Shown here: positions 18,524 through 27,497 of the stretch, in pieces
Layout of the letters: the number at the start of each line of letters is the position of its first letter
Position numbering within the stretch: position 1 is the first letter of the stretch
DNA from: Hyphomicrobiales bacterium
GTDB lineage: Bacteria > Pseudomonadota > Alphaproteobacteria > Rhizobiales > Rhizobiaceae
DNA length: 64,000 nucleotides
Assembly (NCBI GenBank): GCA_900466605.1
Contig: UBMU01000028.1
Location: forward strand, 62,001 to 126,000
Reading direction: 5' to 3'
The notes under the pieces: generated by a model
The model's database searches: none
What the model saw: only the letters and a program-made list of their open reading frames with translations
Told to the model about the DNA's origin: nothing
Translations under genes and position numbers: made by a program

Positions 18524-20035
18524 ATGAACCAATCCGACATCCTCGACCTCTTCGTTATTGGCGGGGGCATCAATGGCGCCGGTATCGCTCGCGATGCCGC
18601 CGGGCGCGGTCTGAAGGTCGCATTGTGCGAGAAGGATGACCTGGCAGAGGGGACCTCGTCGCGCTCGGGAAAGCTGGTTCACGGCGGATTGCGCTATCTG
18701 GAATACTATGAATTCCGCCTGGTGCGGGAGGCTCTGATCGAGCGCGAGGTTTTGCTCAACGCGGCCCCGCACATCATCTGGCCGATGCGCTTTGTCCTGC
18801 CACACAGCCCCGAGGACCGCCCGGCCTGGTTGGTTCGACTGGGACTGTTCCTGTACGACCATCTTGGTGGGCGCAAGAAATTGCCCGGAACCCGGACGCT
18901 GAACCTCCTGCGCGATCCTGAAGGCGCACCGATCCTCGATCAGTACACCAGAGGATTCGAGTATTCCGATTGCTGGGTCGACGATGCTCGGCTCGTTGTT
19001 TTGAACGCACTCAGCGCCGCTGAAAAGGGTGCGATCGTGCTGACGCGCTCGCCGGCCATTTCTGCCCGACGGGAGAATGGAGGTTGGACCATTGTCACCA
19101 AAAACAGCGCAACAGGGGAGACGCGGACGTTTCGTGCCAAGTGTCTCGTCAACTGCGCAGGCCCATGGGTGACAGACATCATCAACCGTGTTGCCGGCTC
19201 CAACTCAAGCCGCAATGTCCGTCTCGTCAAAGGCAGCCACATCATCGTACCAAAGTTCTGGGCTGGCTCGAACGCGTACCTGGTACAAAACCACGACAAA
19301 CGCGTGATCTTCATCAATCCTTACGAAGGCGACAAGGCACTGATCGGTACCACCGACATTGCCTATGAAGGTCGCGCCGAGGACGTTGCAGCCGAAGAGG
19401 TCGAGATCGAATATCTGTTGAAGGCGGTCAATCGCTACTTCAAGGAAAAGCTGCGTCGGGAAGATGTGCTACACAGCTTTTCGGGAGTGCGTCCGCTGTT
19501 TGATGACGGCAAGGGCAATCCGTCCGCCGTTACGCGCGATTATGTGTTCGACCTCGACGAGACAAATGGAGCGCCCCTCCTCAACGTATTCGGGGGCAAG
19601 ATCACTACGTTCCGGGAGCTTGCGGAGCGCGGCATGCAGCGCTTGAGGCATGTCTTTCCGGCAATGGGAGACGATTGGACGGAAAAGGCCCCCCTTCCCG
19701 GGGGTGAGATTCCTAACGCCGATTACGAGACATTCGCCAACAGCCTAAGGGACGCCTATCCATGGATGCCGCGCAAGCTTGTCCATCACTATGGCCGCCT
19801 CTATGGCTCGCGCACGAGGAACATAATAACCGGCGCAACGAGCCTTGAGGCGCTAGGACGACATTTCGGCGGTCAACTCTACGAAGCTGAAGCTCGCTAT
19901 CTCATCGCCACGGAATGGGCCGAAACGGCAAACGATATCCTGTATCGCCGCACCAAGCACTACCTGCACATGACCGAGGCCGAACGCGAGGGTTTTGCCG
20001 AGTGGTTCGCCGCAACCCACCGTGTTGCTGCCTGA
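18524..20035 (+). CDS. eryB: erythritol phosphate dehydrogenase EryB
   Basis: A 503-residue GlpD-family FAD enzyme. In the established pathway EryB oxidises L-erythritol-4-phosphate to L-3-tetrulose-4-phosphate. The FAD fold is FVIGGGINGAGIARDAAGRG (split here as VIGGGINGAGIARD), with EGTSSRSGKLVHGGLRYLE after it. ATG 18524 is preferred over an upstream ATG at 18497 because AGGGAGCG lies just upstream and the protein then starts at the usual distance from the FAD motif. It is second in eryABCD, with 11 bases before eryC. Confidence 0.92.
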   Translation: MNQSDILDLFVIGGGINGAGIARDAAGRGLKVALCEKDDLAEGTSSRSGKLVHGGLRYLEYYEFRLVREALIEREVLLNAAPHIIWPMRFVLPHSPEDRPAWLVRLGLFLYDHLGGRKKLPGTRTLNLLRDPEGAPILDQYTRGFEYSDCWVDDARLVVLNALSAAEKGAIVLTRSPAISARRENGGWTIVTKNSATGETRTFRAKCLVNCAGPWVTDIINRVAGSNSSRNVRLVKGSHIIVPKFWAGSNAYLVQNHDKRVIFINPYEGDKALIGTTDIAYEGRAEDVAAEEVEIEYLLKAVNRYFKEKLRREDVLHSFSGVRPLFDDGKGNPSAVTRDYVFDLDETNGAPLLNVFGGKITTFRELAERGMQRLRHVFPAMGDDWTEKAPLPGGEIPNADYETFANSLRDAYPWMPRKLVHHYGRLYGSRTRNIITGATSLEALGRHFGGQLYEAEARYLIATEWAETANDILYRRTKHYLHMTEAEREGFAEWFAATHRVAA

Positions 20036-20046
20036 AGGACGCCCAA

Positions 20047-20979
20047 ATGCCGCTGACACTCTCACTGAATACAAATCCTCTGGTGAACCGGTTTGCAGAT
20101 CCAGATGACCTGATCGAGACGATCGCCCGCGACGTGCGACTGCGCGATCTGCAACTGACGCATGAATTCATCAATCCGAGCTGGCAGGCATCGGTTATTC
20201 GCCGTTTGACACGAACAATGCTCAAGGCCCTGCAGCGCACCGGCGTGAGAGTGACCTCGGGCATGACTGGCCCCTACGGCCGGCTCAACCACTTTGGCCA
20301 TCCTGACAGGGATGTTCGCCGACATTACATTGACTGGTTCAAGACGTTCGCCGATATCATCGCCGACCTCGGCGGGCATTCGGTCGGCACTCAGTTCGCA
20401 ATCTTCACCTACAGAGACTTTGATGATCCCGTCCGCCGCGAGGAACTGATCAGCATTGCTATCGACTGCTGGTCTGAGGTCGCCGAACACGCACGGGCGG
20501 CGGGATTGGCCTACATCTTCTGGGAACCGATGAGCATCGGACGCGAGTTTGGCGAGACGATATCTGCGAGCCTTTCCCTTCAGGAGCGCCTGACGCGGGC
20601 CGAACTCGCCATACCGATGTGGATGATGGCAGATATCGACCATGGCGACGTCACCTCAGACAATGCCGACGATTACGACCCATATGCCTGGGCACGCGCG
20701 GTCCCAAAAGTGTCGCCGATCATCCACATCAAGCAAAGCCTGATGGACAAGGGTGGTCACCGCCCGTTCACCGCAGACTTCAACGCCAAGGGGCGTATCC
20801 AACCTGCCCCACTGCTTCAGGCATTTTCTGATGGCGGTGCAGTCGATAACGAGATCTGTCTCGAACTGTCGTTCAAGGAGCGCGAGCCCAACGATCGCCA
20901 AGTCATTCCGCAGATTGCCGAGAGCGTTGCCTTTTGGGCTCCTCACATCGACACGGGCGTTGCCGACTTGAACATTTGA
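20047..20979 (+). CDS. eryC: tetrulose-4-phosphate isomerase EryC
   Basis: A 310-residue TIM-barrel protein of the xylose-isomerase-like superfamily. In Brucella EryC converts L-3-tetrulose-4-phosphate to L-erythrulose-1-phosphate. Visible conserved parts are RDVRLRDLQLTHEF, FWEPMSIGREFG, MADIDHGDVT (likely metal ligands) and IIHIKQSLMDKGGHRPF. The start at 20047 gives a natural N-terminus; longer in-frame extensions would overlap eryB. The name follows from the eryABCD order and the fold. Confidence 0.9.
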   Translation: MPLTLSLNTNPLVNRFADPDDLIETIARDVRLRDLQLTHEFINPSWQASVIRRLTRTMLKALQRTGVRVTSGMTGPYGRLNHFGHPDRDVRRHYIDWFKTFADIIADLGGHSVGTQFAIFTYRDFDDPVRREELISIAIDCWSEVAEHARAAGLAYIFWEPMSIGREFGETISASLSLQERLTRAELAIPMWMMADIDHGDVTSDNADDYDPYAWARAVPKVSPIIHIKQSLMDKGGHRPFTADFNAKGRIQPAPLLQAFSDGGAVDNEICLELSFKEREPNDRQVIPQIAESVAFWAPHIDTGVADLNI

Positions 20980-21048
20980 TCCGGGGACTTACAAGGTTTT
21001 GCAAAGCGGCAGGCAATCGCTGCCGCGTGTTGATAAAGGGAGCAGCGA

Positions 21049-21984
21049 ATGGCGGACAGTGATGACACGCTTGCCGTGCGTGCCGCCTGGCTGCACTACG
21101 CCGGCGGCCTGACGCAGTCGGACGTTGCAAAGCGCCTCGGCGTTCCGTCGGTCAAAGCGCACCGATTGATCGCCAGAGCGGTCGCCGACGGTGTCGTCAA
21201 GGTAACGATCGACGGTGATATCGTTGAGTGCGTCGAGCTGGAAAACCGGCTCGCGGAGCGTTTCGGGCTACGCTATTGCGAGGTCGCGCCCGATCTGGGC
21301 GAAGACGGGCTCCCTCTGAGAGCATTGGGCCATGCAGGCGCGACTTTCCTGAAACGGGAAATCGAGCGCGGCGATAACAATGTTATCGGCCTTGGGCATG
21401 GCCGGACGCTGGCGGCGGCGGTGCAATACATGCCACGTGTGACGGCGAAGGATCTGCGTTTTGTCTCTTTGCTTGGTGGACTGACGAGAAACTACGGGGC
21501 CAATCCCTATGACGTGATGCACCGGATTGCCGAAAAGACGGGAACGCATGCGTTTGTAATGCCGGTCCCGTTCTTTGCCAATACAGCCGAAGACCGCGAA
21601 GTCCTGCGCGCCCAACGCGGCGTGAAGGAGGTATTTGACCTCGCCAACAAGGCAGATCTGAAACTCGTCGGCCTCGGGACCGTCGATGCCGAGGCTCAAC
21701 TCGTTCTTTCCGGCATGATCGAACCCGAGGAAATCCAGGATATTGCTGAGGCTGGCGGTGTCGGAGAGATCCTTGGACACTTCTTCGATGCCACCGGGCA
21801 GATTATGGACACTGCTCTAACATCGCGAACGCTATCGGCCTCATTCCCCCAAAAGAGAACAGAGCGACTGGTCGCTCTTGCCGGAGGGCAGTCGAAGGTC
21901 GCGGCGATACGTGCAATCCTCAATAGCCATAGGTTGTTCGGATTGATCACGGACGAGCGTACCGCTCAAGCCTTGCTAGCGTAG
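21049..21984 (+). CDS. eryD: SorC-family regulator of erythritol catabolism, EryD
   Basis: A 311-residue SorC/DeoR-superfamily regulator. The N-terminal helix-turn-helix is WLHYAGGLTQSDVAKRLGV followed by VKAHRLIARA. The C-terminal sugar-binding domain (about 60-311) has IGLGHGRTLAAAVQYMP and VSLLGGLTRNYG, typical of SorC. In Brucella and Rhizobium EryD represses the ery operon and erythritol relieves it. It closes eryABCD, 69 bases after eryC. Its likely targets are the regions at 16126-16910 and 21985-22083. Confidence 0.92.
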   Translation: MADSDDTLAVRAAWLHYAGGLTQSDVAKRLGVPSVKAHRLIARAVADGVVKVTIDGDIVECVELENRLAERFGLRYCEVAPDLGEDGLPLRALGHAGATFLKREIERGDNNVIGLGHGRTLAAAVQYMPRVTAKDLRFVSLLGGLTRNYGANPYDVMHRIAEKTGTHAFVMPVPFFANTAEDREVLRAQRGVKEVFDLANKADLKLVGLGTVDAEAQLVLSGMIEPEEIQDIAEAGGVGEILGHFFDATGQIMDTALTSRTLSASFPQKRTERLVALAGGQSKVAAIRAILNSHRLFGLITDERTAQALLA

Positions 21985-22083
21985 GCCGAGACTAAAACGG
22001 CGACGTTATCTCAAAATAACACGATTAATGTTGAGTGATGTTATATTTGTGTTATCTTCAAGTGCGTAACAATGGAGTTGGTG
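21985..22083 (+). promoter_or_regulatory. AT-rich promoter region of the deoR-eryH-eryI operon
   Basis: A short AT-rich gap holds TTATC and ATAAC elements at about 22008-22022 and two TGTTAT motifs (22038 and 22051). They echo the ATGTTAT repeats upstream of eryA. This is a probable operator and promoter for the second ery operon. Confidence 0.5.
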
Positions 22084-22860
22084 ATGAAGCGCGAGGAACG
22101 GCAGCAGCTGATCGTGAACCTGCTTGTCGAAACCAAGACCGTCGACCTTGACGATCTTGCCGATCGCTTCACCGTTTCAAAAATGACCATTCACCGGGAC
22201 CTCGATGACCTCGAGCAAGCCGGTGTCCTGCGAAAGGTTCGCGGTGGCGCAACGATTGATGCCGGCACGCAGTTCGAAAGCGACTTTCGTATTCGCGAGC
22301 GCCAGGGCAACGAAGCAAAGCTTGCGATGGCGCGAAAGGCGATCGAGTTTGTCGAGCCCGGCATGACCGTCATGGTCAATGATGGTTCGATGGCCGCTGT
22401 GCTTGGCGAGATGTTGCTGCAAAAACGCCCCCTGACACTGATAACCAACAATGCTGCAATTCTGGAGAGACTTAAGAGCGAAGCCGGGATCACGCTAATA
22501 GCGCTTGGCGGAATCTATTCGCCAAAATTCAATGCCTTCCTGGGCGTGGTCACCGAGGAGGCACTGTTTCGGCTCAGAGCCGACATTGCTTTCATCTCCA
22601 CCCCTGCCGTGAGCGGAGGTGTGGCCTATCACATGGATGACAATGTTGTCCGGGCAAAGCGGGCGATGATGTCGTCTGCGACGCGCAAGTGCCTGCTAGT
22701 GAACCATCAGCGCTTCGGTCACACAGCCCTGCACGCAATGGCCGACCTGGCAGACTTCGATGCGATTATCACCGACAGCGCACCCGACGCTGTCATTCAG
22801 GAGGAGTTCGATCGGCAAGGCACTACGCTGACGATCGCGCCAACGCAGGATATGACATGA
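22084..22860 (+). CDS. DeoR-family regulator of the eryH-eryI operon
   Basis: A 258-residue DeoR/GlpR-type regulator. The helix-turn-helix is RQQLIVNLLVETKTVDLDDL followed by VSKMTIHRDLDDLEQAG. The sensor domain contains VMVNDGSMAAVLGEML and LITNNAAILERL. ATG 22084 is preferred to ATG 22072 because GGAG (22074-22077) then sits at the correct distance. Its TGA overlaps the eryH ATG by 4 bases. In rhizobia the matching deoR-tpiA2-rpiB operon is part of the erythritol locus. It probably senses a tetrulose phosphate. Confidence 0.9.
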   Translation: MKREERQQLIVNLLVETKTVDLDDLADRFTVSKMTIHRDLDDLEQAGVLRKVRGGATIDAGTQFESDFRIRERQGNEAKLAMARKAIEFVEPGMTVMVNDGSMAAVLGEMLLQKRPLTLITNNAAILERLKSEAGITLIALGGIYSPKFNAFLGVVTEEALFRLRADIAFISTPAVSGGVAYHMDDNVVRAKRAMMSSATRKCLLVNHQRFGHTALHAMADLADFDAIITDSAPDAVIQEEFDRQGTTLTIAPTQDMT

Positions 22861-23627
22861 CCGATACGCCGCAGTTCTGGATCGGAACAAGTTGGAAAAT
22901 GAACAAGACGCTCGCAGAGGCCAAGCACTTTGCAACCGGCCTCAAGGCAGCCGACGCGAGCCGCGACCCCCGTATCCAGCGTTTCGTCATTCCCGCGTTT
23001 ACCGCCGTGCGAGAAGTCAAGGCAATGCTTTCGGACACATCCGTCAAGGTTGGGGCTCAAAACATGCACTGGGCCGACCAGGGAGCGTGGACCGGCGAAG
23101 TCTCACCCCTCATGCTGAAGGACTGCCACCTTGACATCGTTGAGCTTGGCCATTCCGAACGTCGTGAGTTTTTTGGCGAAACAGACGAGACGGTCGGGTT
23201 GAAGACGGAAGCGGCTGTCCGTCACGGCCTCATTCCCTTGATCTGCATTGGCGAGACACTTTCCGACCGGGAGAGTGGCCAGGCTGCCAAAATCCTGGAG
23301 AGACAGGTGCGTGGAGCACTTGGCAAACTGTCTGAGAGCCAGAAGTCTGCAGAAATCCTTCTCGCCTACGAACCCGTCTGGGCGATCGGCGAAAACGGCA
23401 TACCGGCAACGGCCGAATACGCGGATGCCCGCCAGGCGGAAATTATTGCCGTTGCGCAAGAGGTGCTCAAACGCAAGATCTCCTGCCTTTACGGCGGTTC
23501 TGTAAATCCGCAAAACTGCGAAGAACTTATTTTGAGCCCCCATATCGACGGGCTTTTCATCGGTCGGTCGGCCTGGAATGTCGAAGGTTACCTCGACATC
23601 TTGGCGAAATGCGCCGCCAAACTCTGA
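22857..23627 (+). CDS. eryH: L-erythrulose-1-phosphate isomerase EryH (TpiA-type)
   Basis: A 256-residue triose-phosphate-isomerase family protein. In Brucella EryH converts L-erythrulose-1-phosphate to D-erythrulose-4-phosphate. The TIM motifs are present: [11 protein letters not shown] (catalytic Lys), [11 protein letters not shown] (electrophilic His), [13 protein letters not shown] (catalytic Glu) and the phosphate loop YGGSVNPQN. The N-terminal GTSWKMN replaces the GNWKMN usual in housekeeping TpiA, a difference shared with EryH proteins. It is coupled to deoR and is 11 bases from eryI. The D-apiose pathway at 43.7-54.6 kb should deliver its substrate too. Confidence 0.93.
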   Translation: MTDTPQFWIGTSWKMNKTLAEAKHFATGLKAADASRDPRIQRFVIPAFTAVREVKAMLSDTSVKVGAQNMHWADQGAWTGEVSPLMLKDCHLDIVELGHSERREFFGETDETVGLKTEAAVRHGLIPLICIGETLSDRESGQAAKILERQVRGALGKLSESQKSAEILLAYEPVWAIGENGIPATAEYADARQAEIIAVAQEVLKRKISCLYGGSVNPQNCEELILSPHIDGLFIGRSAWNVEGYLDILAKCAAKL

Positions 23628-23638
23628 GGAGAAAAACC

Positions 23639-24094
23639 ATGAAGTTAGCTATCGCAGGAGACAGCGCAGGCGAAGGCCTGGCGAAGGTGTTGGCTGAACA
23701 TCTGAAGGACCGCTTCGACGTTCAGGAGGTTTCTCGCACCTCCGAAGGCCCGGATCCGTTCTATGCAAACCTCTCTGATCGCGTCGCCTCGGGTGTCCTG
23801 GACGGCACCTATGACCGCGCGATCCTCGTCTGCGGAACGGGCATTGGCGTCTGCATCTCGGCCAATAAGGTGCCAGGGATTCGGGCAGCGTTGACCCATG
23901 ACACCTATTCGGCAGAACGCGCTGCTCTTTCCAACAACGCCCAGATCATCACGATGGGCGCTCGCGTGATCGGCAGTGAACTCGCCAAGTCGATCGCTGA
24001 CGCCTACTTGATGCAAACATTCGATGAGCAGGGTCGGTCCGTAGGCAACGTCAATGCCATCAACGAGCTTGATACGAAGTACCACAACCGCTAG
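23639..24094 (+). CDS. eryI: D-erythrulose-4-phosphate isomerase EryI (RpiB-type)
   Basis: A 151-residue member of the RpiB/LacAB family. In the erythritol pathway EryI converts D-erythrulose-4-phosphate to D-erythrose-4-phosphate, which enters the pentose phosphate pathway. [15 protein letters not shown] is the N-terminal substrate loop, and [20 protein letters not shown] holds the catalytic Cys region. [14 protein letters not shown] is also conserved. The gene follows eryH closely with a GAGGAG site upstream. About 118 bases without a gene separate it from dhaK. Confidence 0.93.
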   Translation: MKLAIAGDSAGEGLAKVLAEHLKDRFDVQEVSRTSEGPDPFYANLSDRVASGVLDGTYDRAILVCGTGIGVCISANKVPGIRAALTHDTYSAERAALSNNAQIITMGARVIGSELAKSIADAYLMQTFDEQGRSVGNVNAINELDTKYHNR

Positions 24095-24211
24095 TCATCT
24101 CTGTAGCCACGCCAGCCGTGGCTACAGTCGGACTTTGGCGTTCATTCAAAGGCTTGCTGGAAGCAGCGCGAATTGATGGCCAAGTCACGACACGACAATG
24201 GGAGGATTGGC

Positions 24212-25219
24212 GTGAAGACGAAAAAGCTGATCAATGCTGGCGAGAATGCCGTCGACGAAATGCTGGAGGGCATTCTGGCTGCCCATCCGGATCATCTTTA
24301 TGCCATTGAGGGTATGCCCCGGGCCATTGTCGCGCGCAATGGACCGCGAACGGGGAAGGTCGGGCTCGTCATTGGCGGTGGCTCTGGGCATGAGCCAACC
24401 TTCTTGGGCTTTGTCGGCAAGGGGCTTGCCGATGCCGCCGCCGTCGGTAACGTTTTTGCTTCTCCCCCACCCGATCCAATCATTGCTTGTGCGACTGCTG
24501 CCAATGGTGGAGCGGGCGTTCTGTTCATGTACGGCAACTATGCCGGAGACGTTATGAATTTCGACATGGCAGCCGAGATGCTCGCCATTGACGACATCGA
24601 GGTCAGAACGGTTTTGACGACCGACGACGTCGCATCAGCTCCTCTTGATCAACGCGACAAGCGACGCGGTGTTGCCGGCAATGTCTTCATCTTCAAGGTC
24701 GCTGGGGCTGCCTGCGACCTGATGTACGATCTCGACGCCGTCGAGAATGTTGCCCGTCATGCGAACGCGCGCACCTACACAATGGGCGTTGCGCTGTCCC
24801 CCTGCTCACTTCCGCAGACGCTGAAGCCGAATTTCGCGATTGGCGACGGTGAGATGGAGATTGGCATGGGCATTCACGGGGAACCGGGTGTGGCGCGTGG
24901 TGAGATTTCGACAGCGGATGTGGTGACCGACACGCTCGTCGATAAGATCCTTAGCGAAATGCAGGCATCGAACGGTGATCGCATCGCTGTTCTTGTCAAT
25001 TCTCTCGGGTCGACGCCCCTGATGGAACTTTACATCATGATGCGGCGCCTGAAGCTACGCCTTGATGCAGCGGGGCTCGTTATCCATACGTCGCTGGTTG
25101 GGAACTACTGTACATCGCTGGAAATGGCCGGAGCCTCTATCACCTTGATGCATCTCGACGATGAACTGCAAAGACTGATCGATCATCCGTGTGACTGCGC
25201 AATGTTCCGGGCCGGATAG
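24212..25219 (+). CDS. dhaK: DhaK-type kinase subunit (dihydroxyacetone/erythrulose-binding)
   Basis: The substrate-binding subunit of a two-component dihydroxyacetone-type kinase, 335 residues. GGGSGHEP lies at 55-62 and the substrate-binding His of GIHGEPG is at 222. GTG 24212 is chosen because GGGAGGA lies at 24200-24206; an in-frame ATG at 24173 lacks such a site. DhaL follows 13 bases later. No DhaM phosphodonor is seen here, so either ATP serves directly, as in some split enzymes, or a PTS protein elsewhere does. The position next to eryH-eryI suggests erythrulose or another small ketose. Confidence 0.88.
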   Translation: MKTKKLINAGENAVDEMLEGILAAHPDHLYAIEGMPRAIVARNGPRTGKVGLVIGGGSGHEPTFLGFVGKGLADAAAVGNVFASPPPDPIIACATAANGGAGVLFMYGNYAGDVMNFDMAAEMLAIDDIEVRTVLTTDDVASAPLDQRDKRRGVAGNVFIFKVAGAACDLMYDLDAVENVARHANARTYTMGVALSPCSLPQTLKPNFAIGDGEMEIGMGIHGEPGVARGEISTADVVTDTLVDKILSEMQASNGDRIAVLVNSLGSTPLMELYIMMRRLKLRLDAAGLVIHTSLVGNYCTSLEMAGASITLMHLDDELQRLIDHPCDCAMFRAG

Positions 25220-25232
25220 GAGGCAAGAAGCG

Positions 25233-25874
25233 ATGCAAGTCGATGTAGTGCAGTTGCAGGCGATGTTTGGCGCAATAGCGCAGGCAATGGAGCGCGAGAA
25301 GGAGCGATTGTGTGAGCTCGACGGAGTGATCGGCGACGCCGATCACGGCATCGCGATGGAGCTCGGGTTCTCGGCCGCAGCCAAAGCAGTGGCAGCTCTT
25401 GATGCCTCCTCGAGTGATCCAACCGCGGTTTTCAATATCGCAGCCAAGTCGTTCCTGTCGGCGGTCGGGGCATCATCGGGGCCACTTTATGCCACGGCCC
25501 TGATGCGAGCCGGTGCAAGCGTTAAGGAAAAGCCTGCCCTGTCCGACGACGACATGATCGACGTGCTTGAGGCAATGGCGAAAGGCATTCAGGACCGGGG
25601 CAAGGCTGAGCCAGGCGAGAAAACAATGGTGGATGCCTGGGCGCCCGCAGCGCTAGCAGCAAGGACTGCACGCGATGAAGGCAAGCCTTTGGCAACGAGC
25701 CTGGAAGCGGCAGAGCAGGCAGCGCGCAAAGGCGCCGAAGCCACTCGGGATATGGTCGCCCTGAAGGGCCGCTCCTCGCGACTCGGAGACAGGGTGATCG
25801 GCCACATGGATCCGGGCGCCGCGTCGGCAGTGGTTCTGATCGAGGCAATTCACATATTCTTTTCCGATAGATAG
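25233..25874 (+). CDS. dhaL: DhaL-type kinase subunit (nucleotide-binding)
   Basis: The nucleotide-binding subunit, partner of DhaK, 213 residues. GDADHG at 34-39 supplies the Asp ligands for Mg-ADP/ATP, and VGASSGPLYATALMRAG is the helical nucleotide site. ATG 25233 has AGGAGGCAAG upstream; an upstream in-frame start would overlap dhaK. With dhaK it forms the second dihydroxyacetone-kinase-type system in the window, beside the fused enzyme at 4246. Confidence 0.88.
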   Translation: MQVDVVQLQAMFGAIAQAMEREKERLCELDGVIGDADHGIAMELGFSAAAKAVAALDASSSDPTAVFNIAAKSFLSAVGASSGPLYATALMRAGASVKEKPALSDDDMIDVLEAMAKGIQDRGKAEPGEKTMVDAWAPAALAARTARDEGKPLATSLEAAEQAARKGAEATRDMVALKGRSSRLGDRVIGHMDPGAASAVVLIEAIHIFFSDR

Positions 25875-25981
25875 CCTAAGCTACGACCGTGGCCCGAGTG
25901 GCATTGGCGCGATGGTCGTCTCATCTCGATTGTACCGCTTGCGACAGCCGTCGCCGCTAAGTGGCTTGCATTGTCCTTTGA

Positions 25982-26740
<759 letters not shown>

Positions 26741-26759
26741 CGAGGCAAGAGTGGCATTT

Positions 26760-26783
26760 CGGCGGCCATTTCGATGGCCGCCG
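26760..26783 (+). terminator. perfect 10-bp hairpin with TTCG tetraloop at the island edge
   Basis: The left arm starts CGGCGGCCAT and the right arm is ATGGCCGCCG, closed by TTCG (26770-26773). UUCG loops are exceptionally stable in RNA. No T-run follows; the right arm runs into the tRNA-Ser 3' fragment, sharing CCG. It may end or protect the ribH transcript, or be part of a recombination site. Confidence 0.55.
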
Positions 26784-26841
26784 CACTCGAAACGCGGCAT
26801 ACGGGCAACCTTATCGCGGGTTCGAATCCCACCCTCCGCCA
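26781..26841 (+). pseudogene. 3' half of a tRNA-Ser gene (remnant)
   Basis: The stretch starts with an anticodon arm (CCGCACTCGAAACGCGG, loop CTCGAAA, anticodon CGA). It continues with a serine-type long variable arm (TACGGGCAACCTTA) and a T-arm (GGGTTCGAATCCC), and ends in an encoded GCCA at 26838-26841. Acceptor 5' strand and D-arm are absent. The variable arm and T-stem have mismatches, and about two bases are missing before the acceptor 3' strand, so it has decayed. The matching 5' half lies 5.2 kb to the right (31999-32034), with CCGCACTCG common to both. Confidence 0.75.
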
Positions 26842-27002
26842 TAAAAATATATGAATTCAATTGTTTATTGCGTTTTTGCTTTGAACTCTGGCGCCGCTCG
26901 CTCGTCATTGCAATTGATTGCAGGGCCACTCTTACGGCATGTCCGGCGCGGCTTCCTTCTTCTTCCAGCCAGCAACCGTCAATCGCGCGCAGCAAGCGAC
27001 GC

Positions 27003-27497
27003 CTAGCCGGTTTGAAGCGCTGCCGATATCTCCGCAAGTGTCGCCTTCTCGGCGTCGCTGACGGCGACACCGCCTATGCCCATGAAGCCACCCTCCTTGG
27101 AAGCCTCCGCCACTCGCTGGCTGATCTGGTAGAGCCAGGCCTTGACGGCCGCCGCATCGCCCGGAGCCTTGGCCTCGATGATCGCTCTGGCCTGCTTGAG
27201 GACCTCGATGCACTTGGTCTTCATTTCGTCGGGTTTGGCGCCTTTGAGCTTCGCATGCAATCCGTCTCGCGCGGCATCGCGTCCTTCCGAGGTTTCGAAA
27301 TCGCCAACGAGCGCTATGATCAGTGGATTTGCGTCGCCGGTCTTGGCTTGCAAGAGCGCGCTACTACTTGCAATGCTCTCCTTGAGTGTGCCCCAGAGAC
27401 CGCTCGGTTCCGCCGCAGTCACCGCGATGCCGGCCATCATCGCGCTCTGCAGAAGGGTCTTCCACTCTTCTGTGGTGAACGTCGACTTGTCAGCCAT
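27003..27497 (-). CDS. conserved hypothetical protein
   Basis: A soluble, helix-rich protein of 164 residues with no signal peptide or membrane segment. It starts MADKSTFTTEEWKTLL. Conserved-looking parts are AVTAAEPSGLWGTLKE, the Glu/Gly/Arg segment TSEGRDAARD, and a C-terminal GGFMGIGGVAVSDAEKATL. I recognise the pattern from uncharacterised proteobacterial proteins, distantly TerB-like in overall helical make-up, but no function can be given. ATG 27497 is chosen because GGGAG lies upstream at a suitable distance. It is inside the island bracketed by tRNA-Ser halves and is transcribed toward the left edge. Confidence 0.75.
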   Translation of the reverse strand: MADKSTFTTEEWKTLLQSAMMAGIAVTAAEPSGLWGTLKESIASSSALLQAKTGDANPLIIALVGDFETSEGRDAARDGLHAKLKGAKPDEMKTKCIEVLKQARAIIEAKAPGDAAAVKAWLYQISQRVAEASKEGGFMGIGGVAVSDAEKATLAEISAALQTG

